A stretch of 60,000 nucleotides of DNA, from contig NC_088320.1 in the NCBI RefSeq assembly GCF_910592395.1, forward strand, positions 5,334,001 to 5,394,000. Reading direction: 5' to 3'. The stretch comes from Lineus longissimus (taxonomy: Eukaryota > Nemertea > Pilidiophora > Heteronemertea > Lineidae). The translations under genes were made by a program, and so were the position numbers. Of the stretch, positions 54,101 through 59,532 are shown in pieces. How positions within the stretch are numbered: position 1 is the first letter of the stretch; every line of letters begins with the position of its first letter. The notes under the pieces are model-generated. The model ran no database searches. It saw nothing but the letters and a program-made list of their open reading frames with translations, and had not been told where the DNA came from.

Positions 54101-56803
54101 TGCAATACGTTTTGGTGGGTTGCAATACATTTTCGTTAGTTGCTTAAGTCAGTTCCTCTGCTAAAAAGATCATTTTCATGTTTACATTCTCAATAAATGA
54201 AAAGACGGGATGGTTTCTATATGGTACAATAAGAGCCCAGTACAATTATCACCTCAGTGTGCACTGATATTACTACGTCGAGCTGGACTAGTGACCCAAA
54301 GATTCGATCATGTACAGTCTTTTCAATTTTCAGTTCTATGTCAGTGTCTCCAACTGTTTTATTTTGCTACACCAGCATGTTTTGGTGTTGTTAGTGAGTC
54401 TGTATGTTGTTGTCTTGTATCAAGATATGTAAACGTTCAATAACCTGCGATGTCAGCGATGTCACCAAAACCACTGTTGTCAAAACGAGACTAAGTTATA
54501 ATCCATGATAAAAATGAAACATTGTAACCAAGATGTTTTGGAATGTAGAACCCCAACTTGTTCCTTTGAATCACATTAATCAGAATATTTCTCTTTCTTT
54601 AGTTTACAGCTCAACATTCCTGCCGTGGTGAGTCCGGACCCAAAGACGGGCAAACCAGAAAAAGAGGATGAAACCCAAGTGTCCCAGGGCCTCCTGACCT
54701 GGCGTCGGGCAGTTGAAACGGCTCATTCTGCGGCTCAGCTACACATGTGTTTGGTGCATCTCAATAATTGTATAGCGTGGGAGAAGTCTATAATGAAAGT
54801 GGTATGTATGTTTCTTTAGAGGTGTACTGTAAATTTATCATGAGCCATCACAACAATGAGATGACTGTCAAATTCTTCAGTACTGGTAATCACTTGACCC
54901 TTATCTAAAGCGGACTAAAATGAGCGCAACAAAAGTGGCAGTGATGCATCGCATGGTGTTGGAGAGCTTGACTGTTGATTGTTTTAAGGCCAGGTTGGGG
55001 GCAAAGATGGCATTTTAAATTCACATCATTTATTGTTTCAGATCTGTCAAATTTGTATGAAGGATGACAACGAAGCTCAGTTGTTACTGTGTGATGGTTG
55101 CGACAAGGGATATCATACATACTGTTTCAAGGTACATGAGAGATTTTGATGTGAAGAATCGCATGAGTGCCGAGGATAGAGCCTTTAGGTCAGGCCAATA
55201 ACTCGCAACTGATGCCACACCGTAGTGGTGTGCAGGAAACACTCTACAGCTAAAGCTGAAGACATGTCAGAATATGTCAGTTGGCAGGTGTCGAATGAGG
55301 AGTTTGTTTTTCTTTGGACAAGTTTGAACTGATAGTTTCAATTGATTTCTTGCATCTTAATTTTCAGCCCAAAATGGACAACATCCCAGACGGAGAATGG
55401 TATTGTTTTGAGTGTGTCACCAAGGCAACGGGCTGTCCTCATTGTGTCGTCTGTGGGAAGAAGGGTGGACGTCTGGCTGAGTGTGATCACTGCCCGAGAT
55501 GTTTTCATATCGACTGTCTCATTCCTCCTCTACCCAGGTAAGGACCAATCAATAATTTTATTTTTTAATTAAAGTGGTTGCACATCATTTACATCACCCA
55601 CTCCAACTTCAACTTTGAGCGTAAATCACAGTCGTCTAATAACAACTTCGGTTTAACTGAACTGACAAACGGTTTTCTCCGTGTATACGCATGACAATTC
55701 CAGATATCAGATTCCTATATCTCTGAAATTTATTTGAGTTGAAGACTTAGTTGATCCTTATTTTATACCACAGGGTTCCGAGAAAATGGTCTTGCATCAC
55801 CTGCGTAGCAACGAAGGGCAAAGCAAAGCGCCGTAGAAAGAGCACGGCAACGCCGAAAGACGCAAAGGAAAAGCCCGACACGCCCAAGGGAAAAGGTGCA
55901 AAGGATAAGGACAATAAGAAGGAGGAGAAGGAGACAGTTGCGATGGTAACGGACAATGGTGCTGCCGAGAAGGAGAAAAAGGACCGGGAACCAGTCAGTG
56001 CGCTCGATGAGAGTTCGGAAGATATGGGACCGTGCAAGTAAGCTCTGTTCTAACCAGCCTAATTTGCTGACTGACATGCGGGAAGGCCATTTTATTGATC
56101 ATATGAAATTCACTTTAAATGTTTCTTGTTTAATATTTTAGGTCTATAAGGCCATTGTATTGATCATACGAAATTCACTTTAAACGTTTCTTTTCTTAAC
56201 ATTTTAGGTCGATAATGCCCGAGCTGCAAGCTCACGACAAAGCGTGGCCGTTCCTGAAGGCGGTCAACTCCAAACAGTTCCCCCAGTATAAGAAGATAAT
56301 CCGCCGCCCCATGGACTTTGGTACCATGGAGAAAAAACTCAGGGATAATGTGTAAGTTTGAGATCTGATGCCCATTTGATTTGCAGGGGGTTTGCGATTG
56401 TGAATAAAACCCTACGCCGTTCGTTTCAGAGTGATCTGATGGCGGTGTGATTTGGGGTTTAGGAATTAAGACAGTCCTGGAGGTATTGGTTGTCTCATCA
56501 AACACCGCAGGGTTCCGTGAACAGAACAGAAAATAAGCTATTTTTGCGAAATGTTAAATCTTTAAAGCTTTCCGCTTTTGATTTTCTCCCTACAGATATA
56601 AATGTCAAGCAGACTTTGCAAACGACACGCGCCAAGTTTTCAATAATTGCGAGACGTTCAACGAAGATGATTCCGATGTCGGCATAGCCGGGCACACGAT
56701 GAGGAAGTTCTTTGAACAGAAGTGGACCACTCTGCTCCAGGCTATGCCTAAGGTCAAAAAAGACAAAAATGATGCTGCAGAAAAAGAAATGGAGGATAAA
56801 TAG
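22195..56803 (+). CDS. BAZ2B: BAZ2-type chromatin remodelling subunit (MBD-DDT-WHIM-2xPHD-bromodomain)
   Basis: Complete coding region in 33 exons, 6,915 nt, 2,304 residues plus stop; human BAZ2B is about 2,170. Every intron is GT-AG and every phase joins. Order: N-terminal motifs (1-300), PLDLS (388-392), MBD/TAM (about 586-672), basic coiled coil (about 675-925), DDT (about 937-1002), WHIM-type helices (1007-1104), acidic stretch (about 1140-1180), WHIM2-like FGQDRYHRRYWVLP (1214 on), SUMO-site cluster (1343-1458), GWW WHIM3-like segment (about 1705), Lys/Glu-rich helix (1814-1930), PHD1 (2015-2059), PHD2 (2069-2110) and bromodomain (about 2192-2290). By family it is a nuclear scaffold that recruits ISWI ATPase to chromatin (BAZ2A/TIP5 in NoRC; Drosophila Toutatis). 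It is probably the single pre-duplication orthologue of BAZ2A and BAZ2B. I saw no AT-hook (basic GRP core), unlike the human proteins. Confidence 0.97.
24164..24196 (+). promoter_or_regulatory. YY1-type site beside a 7-bp inverted repeat
   Basis: AAGATGGCCGCC (24165-24176) matches the YY1 consensus common near animal start sites. Directly after it, GTTACGG-TTG-CCGTAAC (24179-24195) is a perfect inverted repeat. It could mark an internal promoter of the BAZ2 gene, but no first exon is visible. Confidence 0.25.
25071..25126. repeat. 28-bp perfect tandem duplication
   Basis: Two identical copies of ATGCTGTGCTGCATCTTATT plus GACTCTGG, head to tail. Confidence 0.95.
28170..28390. repeat. Degenerate tandem repeat
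   Basis: Three related blocks carry GGCTGATTGTT preceded by CCRGTKC-like sequence, with GGCCTCGGACCRG in between. Spacing varies from about 65 to 120 bp. Confidence 0.55.
29040..29115 (-). repeat. tRNA-derived SINE-like fragment
   Basis: Read on the minus strand it has an A-box-like CTCAGCGTATTGCGGTCGG and a B-box-like GATTCGATCTCC about 35 bp later, the spacing of a tRNA promoter. The tRNA fold is not preserved. Confidence 0.4.
31510..31850. repeat. Imperfect tandem duplication with a deletion
   Basis: CATGGTCAA and TGTCTGCATGCACACAAG recur about 240 bp apart (31517 and 31757). The following TCGGCAAACAA recurs after 75 bp in the first copy but only 10 bp in the second, so the second copy lost about 65 bp. 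Confidence 0.65.
32340..32380 (+). repeat. G-rich tract with quadruplex potential
   Basis: 41 bp of only G and A, with runs of five or more G separated by single A. It meets any four-run G-quadruplex rule. It is in intron 2, about 530 bp before exon 2. A second G-run is at 32801-32813. Confidence 0.85.
32912..33109 (+). CDS. BAZ2B: BAZ2 coding exon 2
   Basis: 198 nt, phase 1-1, between GTCATTCCAG and GTGAGTCA. Residues 25-91 include GHPFSSAASMVTTSPFSPLA and FGGLGTLEGFG. The latter matches FGGLGTLGTP in human BAZ2B, confirming this N-terminal exon after a 10.6-kb intron. Confidence 0.9.
33110..33210 (+). repeat. GTGAGTCA short repeats after the exon 2 donor
   Basis: Imperfect repeats of TGGTGAGTCAYATT give four exact TGAGTCA words (33111, 33126, 33169, 33184) and variants. 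The first overlaps the true exon 2 donor. Further copies (ATG|GTGAGTCA at 33124/33125 and 33183/33184) look like extra 5' splice sites. Confidence 0.8.
33211..34471 (+). other. Rest of BAZ2 intron between exons 2 and 3
   Basis: Includes a C-rich stretch near 33260-33420. Nothing exon-like was seen. Confidence 0.5.
34472..34489 (+). CDS. BAZ2B: BAZ2 coding microexon 3 (18 nt)
   Basis: Bounded by a very strong acceptor (TATCCCTCTTTCCTTTAG) and TATG|GTAAGAAA. It adds six codons (GLAGLY with junction residues). Phase 1-1, so inclusion or skipping keeps the frame. It rests on splice signals and phase only. Confidence 0.65.
34490..36874 (+). other. BAZ2 intron between exons 3 and 4
   Basis: At 35225-35280 there is an ACTGTAAACCGCAAA-type sequence like that at 320-500. 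Otherwise nothing recognisable. Confidence 0.5.
36875..37045 (+). CDS. BAZ2B: BAZ2 coding exon 4
   Basis: 171 nt, phase 1-1. It encodes GGADWWRLASEHARRLAAGT and FYIGGLAPSLSPTFGL (residues 97-154). It aligns with GAEWWRTTDAHTRT and PLLGIPPLF of human BAZ2B, a conserved N-terminal signature. Confidence 0.93.
37447..37605 (+). mobile_element. Short element with inverted ends (MITE-like)
   Basis: Begins ACAGTGGGACCTCTCTATTA with AGGACACC and ends GTGTCCTTGATAGAGAG then GGGAGGTTCTAGTGTA, roughly the reverse complement of its start. About 159 bp and noncoding. The tandem repeat at 5096-5231 carries the same sequence on the opposite strand. Confidence 0.6.
37606..38371 (+). other. Rest of BAZ2 intron between exons 4 and 5
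   Basis: No gene or obvious repeat was seen in this stretch. Confidence 0.5.
38372..38709 (+). CDS. BAZ2B: BAZ2 coding exon 5 (Ser/Thr-rich)
   Basis: 338 nt between CGTTCTTCCAG and GTAGGTTT, residues 154-266. Low-complexity Ser/Thr sequence such as KDTVTTVTVTTAKSSASTTL, ending in the basic KERKEHKKGSKM. Probably disordered. Assignment follows from phase and splice sites. Confidence 0.88.
38973..39074 (+). CDS. BAZ2B: BAZ2 coding exon 6 (acidic Ser-rich)
   Basis: 102 nt, phase 0-0, residues 267-300: PTMEALSDSDLDVSSGSLSM then PSELSSDEEGEK. Resembles the Ser/Asp-rich acidic segments of human BAZ2B. Several Ser sites next to acidic residues fit casein kinase 2. Confidence 0.88.
39214..39615 (+). 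CDS. BAZ2B: BAZ2 coding exon 7 (contains PLDLS motif)
   Basis: 402 nt, phase 0-0, residues 301-434, between TTTTATTTTCAG and GTAGGTTG. It contains SSAPLDLSKKD; P388-S392 is an exact CtBP-binding PxDLS motif followed by Lys. Human BAZ2B has a weaker PVNLS in a comparable place. The end is basic and Gln-rich. Confidence 0.92.
39767..40058 (+). CDS. BAZ2B: BAZ2 coding exon 8
   Basis: 292 nt, residues 435-532. It starts with a short amphipathic helix (KRQELLKLELEAQLKQQQLE), continues Ser-rich, and includes RMKPEPGEG, where MKPE is a possible SUMO consensus. Ends in phase 1 at CCTCTG|GTGAGTTG. Confidence 0.9.
40235..40354 (+). CDS. BAZ2B: BAZ2 coding exon 9 (Ser-rich, three possible donors)
   Basis: Starts after TTTATTTGTAG and encodes GSDSDSDSSSSSGSSSGSAS followed by EGESGSVGRQTTG. 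Three in-phase donors occur at 12-nt spacing: ACAG|GTGATG (40330), AACG|GTATGG (40342) and GCAG|GTACGG (40354). The longest form is given here; the others would drop 4 or 8 residues. Confidence 0.8.
40619..40803 (+). CDS. BAZ2B: BAZ2 coding exon 10 (MBD/TAM, first half)
   Basis: 185 nt, residues 572-633. A basic segment (HKKRRKPRP) precedes DIRIPLEHGWRRETRIRTMS and VIYYAPCGKRLKTYPEV. This is the MBD/TAM fold of BAZ2 proteins (human: LRIPLEYGWQRETRIRN, VAYYAPCGKKLRQYPEV). In BAZ2 the domain is thought to bind nucleic acid but not methyl-CpG specifically. Confidence 0.98.
40978..41094 (+). CDS. BAZ2B: BAZ2 coding exon 11 (MBD/TAM, second half)
   Basis: 117 nt, phase 0-0, residues 634-672: YLEKNAITDLSRVNFSFSPK then ISVGDFLEQR. 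Matches YLSRNGIMDISRDNFSFSAK in human BAZ2B. A Gly-rich end (HGGGGQGDN) replaces the human DGPQGMQW. Confidence 0.97.
41360..41528 (+). CDS. BAZ2B: BAZ2 coding exon 12 (start of coiled coil)
   Basis: 169 nt, residues 673-729, opening GFVLLTEEEVLERMMLTKMK and then very Lys-rich. The human protein has GRRGRPP AT-hook-like sequence at this point; it is absent here. The donor CAAG|GTCAGG is weak, but the phase fits the next exon. Confidence 0.9.
41529..42666 (+). other. BAZ2 intron between exons 12 and 13
   Basis: 1.1 kb with no exon, RNA gene or clear repeat visible. Confidence 0.5.
42667..42759 (+). CDS. BAZ2B: BAZ2 coding exon 13 (coiled coil)
   Basis: 93 nt, phase 1-1, between GCTGATTTTCAG and GTAGGCAC. 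It encodes EMSRKSSEMKLKSKHEKRQQ then VEAHKRAKEMR, charged helical sequence of the BAZ2 coiled coil. Confidence 0.9.
43508..43775. repeat. 134-bp tandem duplication in intron
   Basis: Two copies (43508-43641 and 43642-43775) start TTTACATTCTAAAATTTGAA and differ at about four positions. Each contains an acceptor-like TTTTCAG, giving spare 3' splice-like sites upstream of exon 14. Confidence 0.92.
43993..44108 (+). CDS. BAZ2B: BAZ2 coding exon 14 (coiled coil)
   Basis: 116 nt, residues 760-798: NERKKAKEQERLLRHQEKMQ then EHIRIEREVRAQQLLE. The end matches QIRMEKELRAQQILE of human BAZ2B closely. Confidence 0.96.
44109..44851 (+). other. BAZ2 intron between exons 14 and 15
   Basis: A short inverted repeat (CAATCAAGGGTAGC-GTGC-TACCCTTGATTG, about 44135-44162) could form a hairpin just after the exon 14 donor. 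Nothing else was seen. Confidence 0.5.
44852..44917 (+). CDS. BAZ2B: BAZ2 coding exon 15 (coiled coil, two donors)
   Basis: 66 nt, phase 0-0, encoding ERRRRKEESQNMKVAEMVRK plus AK. The assigned donor is AAAG|GTCAGT at 44917. A stronger-looking one, ATG|GTGAGA, sits 15 nt earlier at 44902 and would remove VRKAK in frame. Confidence 0.9.
45137..45203. repeat. (CGT)n simple repeat
   Basis: About 67 bp of CGT with interrupting CCGT units, inside the hairpin repeat. Confidence 0.95.
45464..46093 (+). promoter_or_regulatory. Three DR3-type nuclear receptor elements in the repeat
   Basis: AGGTCA-CAG-AGGTCA occurs at 45464-45478 and 45765-45779, with a one-base variant (second half AGGTCG) at 46079-46093. 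The first half is also preceded by TCA, giving the extended monomer site TCAAGGTCA. The spacing is that of a DR3 element. Binding is not shown by sequence alone. Confidence 0.6.
46319..46363 (+). CDS. BAZ2B: BAZ2 coding exon 16 (45 nt)
   Basis: Phase 0-0 exon between ATATCTTGCAG and GTAAGAGA, encoding EREMKRQQAVILKEQ. Matches KEMRRQQAVLLKHQ in human BAZ2B. Confidence 0.95.
46364..47594 (+). other. Introns flanking BAZ2 exon 17
   Basis: Apart from exon 17 (46951-47004), these two introns show no exon or clear repeat. Confidence 0.5.
46951..47004 (+). CDS. BAZ2B: BAZ2 coding exon 17 (54 nt, extra relative to human)
   Basis: Phase 0-0 exon between CTAACAAAAG and GTATGTTG, encoding AAQQEREQRRRMLVMASM. 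Human BAZ2B has no counterpart between LLKHQ and ERERRRQHM. It resembles the start of the next exon (ERERRRQHMLLVKALE), so it may be a duplicated helical exon. The acceptor is purine-rich, so it may be used alternatively. Confidence 0.75.
47595..47723 (+). CDS. BAZ2B: BAZ2 coding exon 18 (coiled coil)
   Basis: 129 nt, phase 0-0, residues 854-896: ERERRRQHMLLVKALEARKR and EKNNEKRINRQRKF. Nearly the same as ERERRRQHMMLMKAMEARK and EKRLNKERK in human BAZ2B. Confidence 0.97.
47880..48069 (+). CDS. BAZ2B: BAZ2 coding exon 19 (start of DDT domain)
   Basis: 190 nt, residues 897-960. MKKPIEDMQLADHKPVPELK matches the conserved stretch before DDT. AMMVIEFLNNFGIALGF (human CLMVVQFLRNFGKVLGF) is the first DDT helix. 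DDT domains contact ISWI-type ATPases. Donor TTTCG|GTGAGT, phase 1. Confidence 0.98.
48196..48335 (+). CDS. BAZ2B: BAZ2 coding exon 20 (DDT domain)
   Basis: 140 nt, residues 960-1006: LDSLPSLNTLQLALLNDDEY then LSLITHLLKFALEDPGV. Completes the DDT fold. Donor GGAT|GTATGT, phase 0. Confidence 0.96.
48547..48764 (+). CDS. BAZ2B: BAZ2 coding exon 21 (WHIM1-like)
   Basis: 218 nt, residues 1007-1079: MEINDDNLSEILRIFIQARN and STQKAACLAFVCNELLCSKN. Parallels VNRDNVSEILQIFMEAH and AQKASVLAFLINELACSK in human. These helices follow DDT in the ISWI-associated WHIM module. Confidence 0.97.
48959..49033 (+). CDS. BAZ2B: BAZ2 coding exon 22 (WHIM1 end)
   Basis: 75 nt, phase 2-2: SEIDKNIDTMTTLRRDKWVV then EGKVRK. 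Almost identical to the human SEIDKNIDYMSNLRRDKWVV. Confidence 0.98.
49262..49529 (+). CDS. BAZ2B: BAZ2 coding exon 23 (acidic linker)
   Basis: 268 nt, residues 1104-1193. LRILQARKFNRPIPAK is followed by a long acidic run (SDDEDDDKDSDDSDAGSE) and then ATIEELEKRLEKLSK, matching human ASVEELEKQIEKLSK. Confidence 0.97.
49636..51157 (+). CDS. BAZ2B: BAZ2 coding exon 24 (1.5 kb; WHIM2-like, SUMO-site cluster)
   Basis: The largest exon, 1,522 nt, residues 1194-1701. It opens with FRDKVFCASHKLRAMAFGQD then RYHRRYWVLPFAGGIYVEG, the WHIM2-like motif (human FGQDRYRRRYWILP). Next is a Lys/Glu/Asp-rich stretch with ten psi-K-x-E SUMO consensus tetrapeptides in 116 residues (50083-50430) and an eleventh (LKKE) further on. 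The conserved KPWFSILPRMPCDESTLT (human RQWFSLLPRTPCDDTSLT) and a Ser/Pro-rich tail follow. It ends SAPKPIPI at the same point as human SPKPIPEE. Probably mostly disordered outside the motifs. Confidence 0.97.
51433..51645 (+). CDS. BAZ2B: BAZ2 coding exon 25 (WHIM3-like, GWWRI)
   Basis: 213 nt, phase 1-1, residues 1701-1772: EKQRGWWRITNAEELRALIR then SLHSRGICEKLLQKTLQKY. Aligns with FGWWRIIDPEDLKALLK and LHLRGIREKALQKQIQK in human BAZ2B. Confidence 0.97.
51938..52062 (+). CDS. BAZ2B: BAZ2 coding exon 26
   Basis: 125 nt, residues 1772-1813: an acidic GAPDPDDPDSYL, then MNVLDEVENMEERVYGASLQ and IK. Matches LSVLQQVEDLERRVASASLQVK in human. Confidence 0.95.
52485..52885 (+). CDS. BAZ2B: BAZ2 coding exon 27 (Lys/Glu-rich helix)
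   Basis: 401 nt, residues 1814-1947, between TTGTCTTAAAG and GTGAGTGA. GWKIPQHSSDSEQEKD leads into about 90 residues of almost pure K/E/D/A, then LESAKYRLLTLEKNIERRYL (human VTRLADLERNIERRI). The charged run is much longer than in human and looks like a single alpha helix or disordered charged spacer. On the DNA it is strongly purine-skewed. Confidence 0.93.
52886..54602 (+). other. BAZ2 intron between exons 27 and 28
   Basis: 1.7 kb, containing the 215-bp tandem duplication. A 177-codon minus-strand open frame over it arises from the duplication and has no known features. Confidence 0.55.
53590..54017. repeat. 215-bp tandem duplication in intron
   Basis: Copies start at about 53594 and 53809 (GTGGTACTGYTGAAATGAAG) and stay about 95% alike through AACCAGTTCTGTGGCT. 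The period is not a multiple of three, so the open frames across it change frame between copies. Confidence 0.92.
54603..54801 (+). CDS. BAZ2B: BAZ2 coding exon 28
   Basis: 199 nt, residues 1947-2013: SLQLNIPAVVSPDPKTGKPE and LLTWRRAVETAHSAAQLHMC, ending CIAWEKSIMKV. Human has LRVWRRALSEARSAAQVALC and SIAWEKSIMKV, so the match into the PHD finger is clear. Confidence 0.97.
55042..55131 (+). CDS. BAZ2B: BAZ2 coding exon 29 (PHD finger 1, first half)
   Basis: 90 nt, phase 0-0, residues 2014-2043: ICQICMKDDNEAQLLLCDGC then DKGYHTYCFK. Zinc ligands C2015, C2018, C2030, C2033, H2038 and C2041. In human BAZ2 proteins this finger reads the unmodified histone H3 tail. Confidence 0.98.
55368..55537 (+). 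CDS. BAZ2B: BAZ2 coding exon 30 (PHD1 end and most of PHD2)
   Basis: 170 nt, residues 2044-2100. PKMDNIPDGEWYCFEC supplies C2056 and C2059 of PHD1. After seven residues a second finger starts: CPHCVVCGKKGGRLAECDHC then PRCFHIDCLIPPLPR. Its ligands are C2069, C2072, C2082, C2085, H2090 and C2093, completed in exon 31. Human BAZ2A/B have no second finger here. Confidence 0.96.
55774..56037 (+). CDS. BAZ2B: BAZ2 coding exon 31 (PHD2 end, basic linker)
   Basis: 264 nt, residues 2100-2188, between TTTTATACCACAG and GTAAGCTC. VPRKWSCITC gives C2107 and C2110 of PHD2. A Lys-rich linker (GKAKRRRKSTATPKD) and an acidic segment follow, comparable in place to the human PHD-bromodomain linker. Confidence 0.93.
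56082..56212 (+). repeat. Tandem duplication of the exon 32 acceptor region
   Basis: About 66 bp is repeated head to tail. Both copies contain GGCCATT-TATTGATCATA, AAATTCACTTTAAA and a full acceptor ending ATTTTAGGTC. The first acceptor ends at 56141 and the second, used for the bromodomain exon, at 56207. Confidence 0.93.
56208..56351 (+). CDS. BAZ2B: BAZ2 coding exon 32 (bromodomain, first half)
   Basis: 144 nt, residues 2188-2236: MPELQAHDKAWPFLKAVNSK then YKKIIRRPMDFGTMEKKL. The WPF shelf and RPMDF motif are intact. The acceptor at 56206-56207 is the second of two copies in a tandem duplication. Confidence 0.98.
56596..56803 (+). CDS. BAZ2B: BAZ2 coding exon 33 (bromodomain end, stop codon)
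   Basis: 208 nt to TAG at 56801-56803, residues 2236-2304. VFNNCETFNEDDSDVGIAGH carries the acetyl-lysine-binding Asn (NCETFN) almost unchanged from human BAZ2B (DNCETFNEDDSDIGRAGH). MRKFFEQKWTTLL ends the fold. A basic tail beyond the human terminus ends KEMEDK. Confidence 0.98.
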
Positions 56804-59532
56804 GATGTTGGTCACAGAGAATTGAGAATTTGGACATTTTTATACATTCAGAAGTTAGCAAATTTGGCCATATTTTACTTTTTGTCAGTAAAAATACAAA
56901 AATGCAAGTTCAAGACTCAAGATTTTCTTTGTGTTATACTTTGGGATATCATAACATCGGATACTCACTGAGTTTCCCAGTTCACAATTTACAGCTGGCG
57001 TCCGTATAGAAATAACCTTGGAGATGATTTTGCTCTCAGAAACACTGCAGGCTGTTAGGTTGGCATGGTTTGACATGTGGTTCACGCCAGGCCTACTTGT
57101 TGTACCGGGTTGTCACACTAGTGTCATCTAGGGGAGCCACTGGTTTGAAATGTACATCATGGGACCATTGCCATGTATAAGTGGAACAGGTAAAAACAAA
57201 TTCTGGCTAAAAGCCTGTTTCTTATCGGGCCAATGTCGCTTTAGGGGCTGCAGTTGCCATAATGGGCATTTGTAAAAAAGTTCCTATAATTTCGTATGAT
57301 AATGATAAGAAAGATTGGAGCAGACAACTTCATAACGTCTACATTGAAATAAATGTGCTATTACCTCCATCTGCCAGTATAAAGAAAGCTTTTAATCCTG
57401 CATTTCTCAACCATGTGCTTGAAGACCGGCTCAATGCTGCCTTATCTTAACTGACGATTGCCTGGTTATATAAGGCAAGTTCTGTCAATCATTCTTGGCG
57501 CCATCTCCTTTAGTTGAGTCCATTTGACCATGGAGTAATAAATAATTATACATTACATACATATAAATTATTTATACCTCCATGATTTGACCTATGCCAA
57601 TTTTAAGTTGCATATCCAAATAAAAATAGGCTTTTGGTATTAAAAGGAAAAGAAAACTGATGATTGCAATATTTTGGCCTGTAACAATTTACGCCTACAT
57701 TGTACCAGTAAAAATTATTTGTTGTGCGATTAGTTGTTTTATATAAAACATATACAGACAGAGTTCCAAAACGATTCTGAGATATTCTGTGTCCGTGGCC
57801 CTACCCCGACAGGTTTTAAGATTTCCATTTTTGTGGTCGCGTTTTTATAGTTCAGACCTAGAGGATTATGGCTAGAAGAATATAATGTCCTTTTGGTAAA
57901 ATGTTGTGAATATAGATTCCATGTAAATGAGGTAATTAATGAAACGGATATTCGTTTTCATTGCGATAATAATGTCATAAAAATGGTCATTTGAGAATTA
58001 TGTTAAGTTACTCAAATTTTGTGGATTTTTTCTTTGAAGGAATGACTGAGGGTTTTTAGAATGTTGTTGGAAACTGAGTATTCTACTGAGAGAGTATTGT
58101 ACTGTGTATAGAATGGTTTTGAAAAGTTACTTTGTAGGTAGAGGAATTATGAGGCAGAAAGTGCTAATTGGGATTAAAAATAATTAGTAATTAAATTTTT
58201 TAGGCAGAAGAACAACACATGGTTGTAAATTCCTTTCCTTAACTGACACTTTTTGCCTCCAATCCCTGTGGTTGTAGAAAACTGCATTGGTGAGGATATT
58301 TTTTCAAGCAAATAAATGTGGATCCGCTTGAATTGAAGATATGATATCACAAGATGTTGGTGATCAGCCAGAATGTACAGAAGTTAACCAGGGGGGCTCA
58401 ATACCTAAAGCAGGGATTTGCAGTGGCCTTGGGAGGGATATCACCTTTTTTCTGTTAACCAATAGCACAAGTAACTTTCATAATATTTGTAACATTCGTT
58501 TAAAAGTCTTGCTTTTAAAAAATGGTGCTGAATGAGACATTAAACAATATGTCCTGTCATATCTTATTAGCAATAATCCTGAAATCATGGTTTTCGATAA
58601 TTGGACTTTTGATAAATTACTGGTGGTGGCGCTGCAACGCTGGGACTTTTTCAAGGCATATTCACATTACGTATGCACAACAACCAACCAGTTGAAAACA
58701 GCACTAACTGATGTGGCAGGCAACTCAAACCATTACGGTTAGTCACTGTGTCTATGTCCTATTTTCGATATCCCGCAATAATTTTTTGTACCAGATTGGC
58801 AGCGCCTCCTGGTGCCAGTAGTGGGTTCAATGTGCCACCTTGCAATTCAATCAGATGATGTCCATTTGCTGCCTATATTCGTGTAGTATCCAGGATGTGA
58901 AAGCTTATCACTATTGCAACATCTTTAAGTTGAAGTTCCAGTTCTTTTTATGAAAACATTAGTCAACCGATTTCAGTTGTTGGATTTCATCCAACACCAG
59001 GCCTTCAAAACGTTGTATCGACCAAGGCCAATTAGGTGAGTGGGGCCAACAAAAAATGCTTTGGACATAGGCATATTTGGAACCAAAGCAGAGATGCACA
59101 GCGTTCCAACAATGTTCTGGTAAATTTGCAAAAGCCTTTGGATTTTAATGTCGTATTTCAAGGTCCTTGAATTATAAAACTGATTTGACAGATAATTAGC
59201 AAACCTGTTGAATGTCGCGAACCGGTATTCTGAATTAAAAGCCCGCTGTCCAATTGAAAATGGTCCTCGGCTCTTGTAATTGAATCATCATACATTACAA
59301 TATATTATTCAATTTCTGCATTTAATCGACAAACATTTACACTTAGTTATTGTATCTTCAGCTGTGCATTTTTTAGATTTATATACAAAGCATTCTAGGA
59401 AATGCTAATATGTAGTTATTTAAGGGGCGCTGTATAATTAATTTATTGTTGTCTAATGTTGAATGGATTTTTAACGCCCAGAAACATGTAACCCCGCAAT
59501 CAGAGCATTCCTTTGTTATTCCAAGCAAACTG

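Noticed and set aside
53572-54105. 177-codon minus-strand open frame
   Set aside because: It spans a 215-bp tandem duplication in shifted frames, so its length reflects the repeat and not coding constraint.
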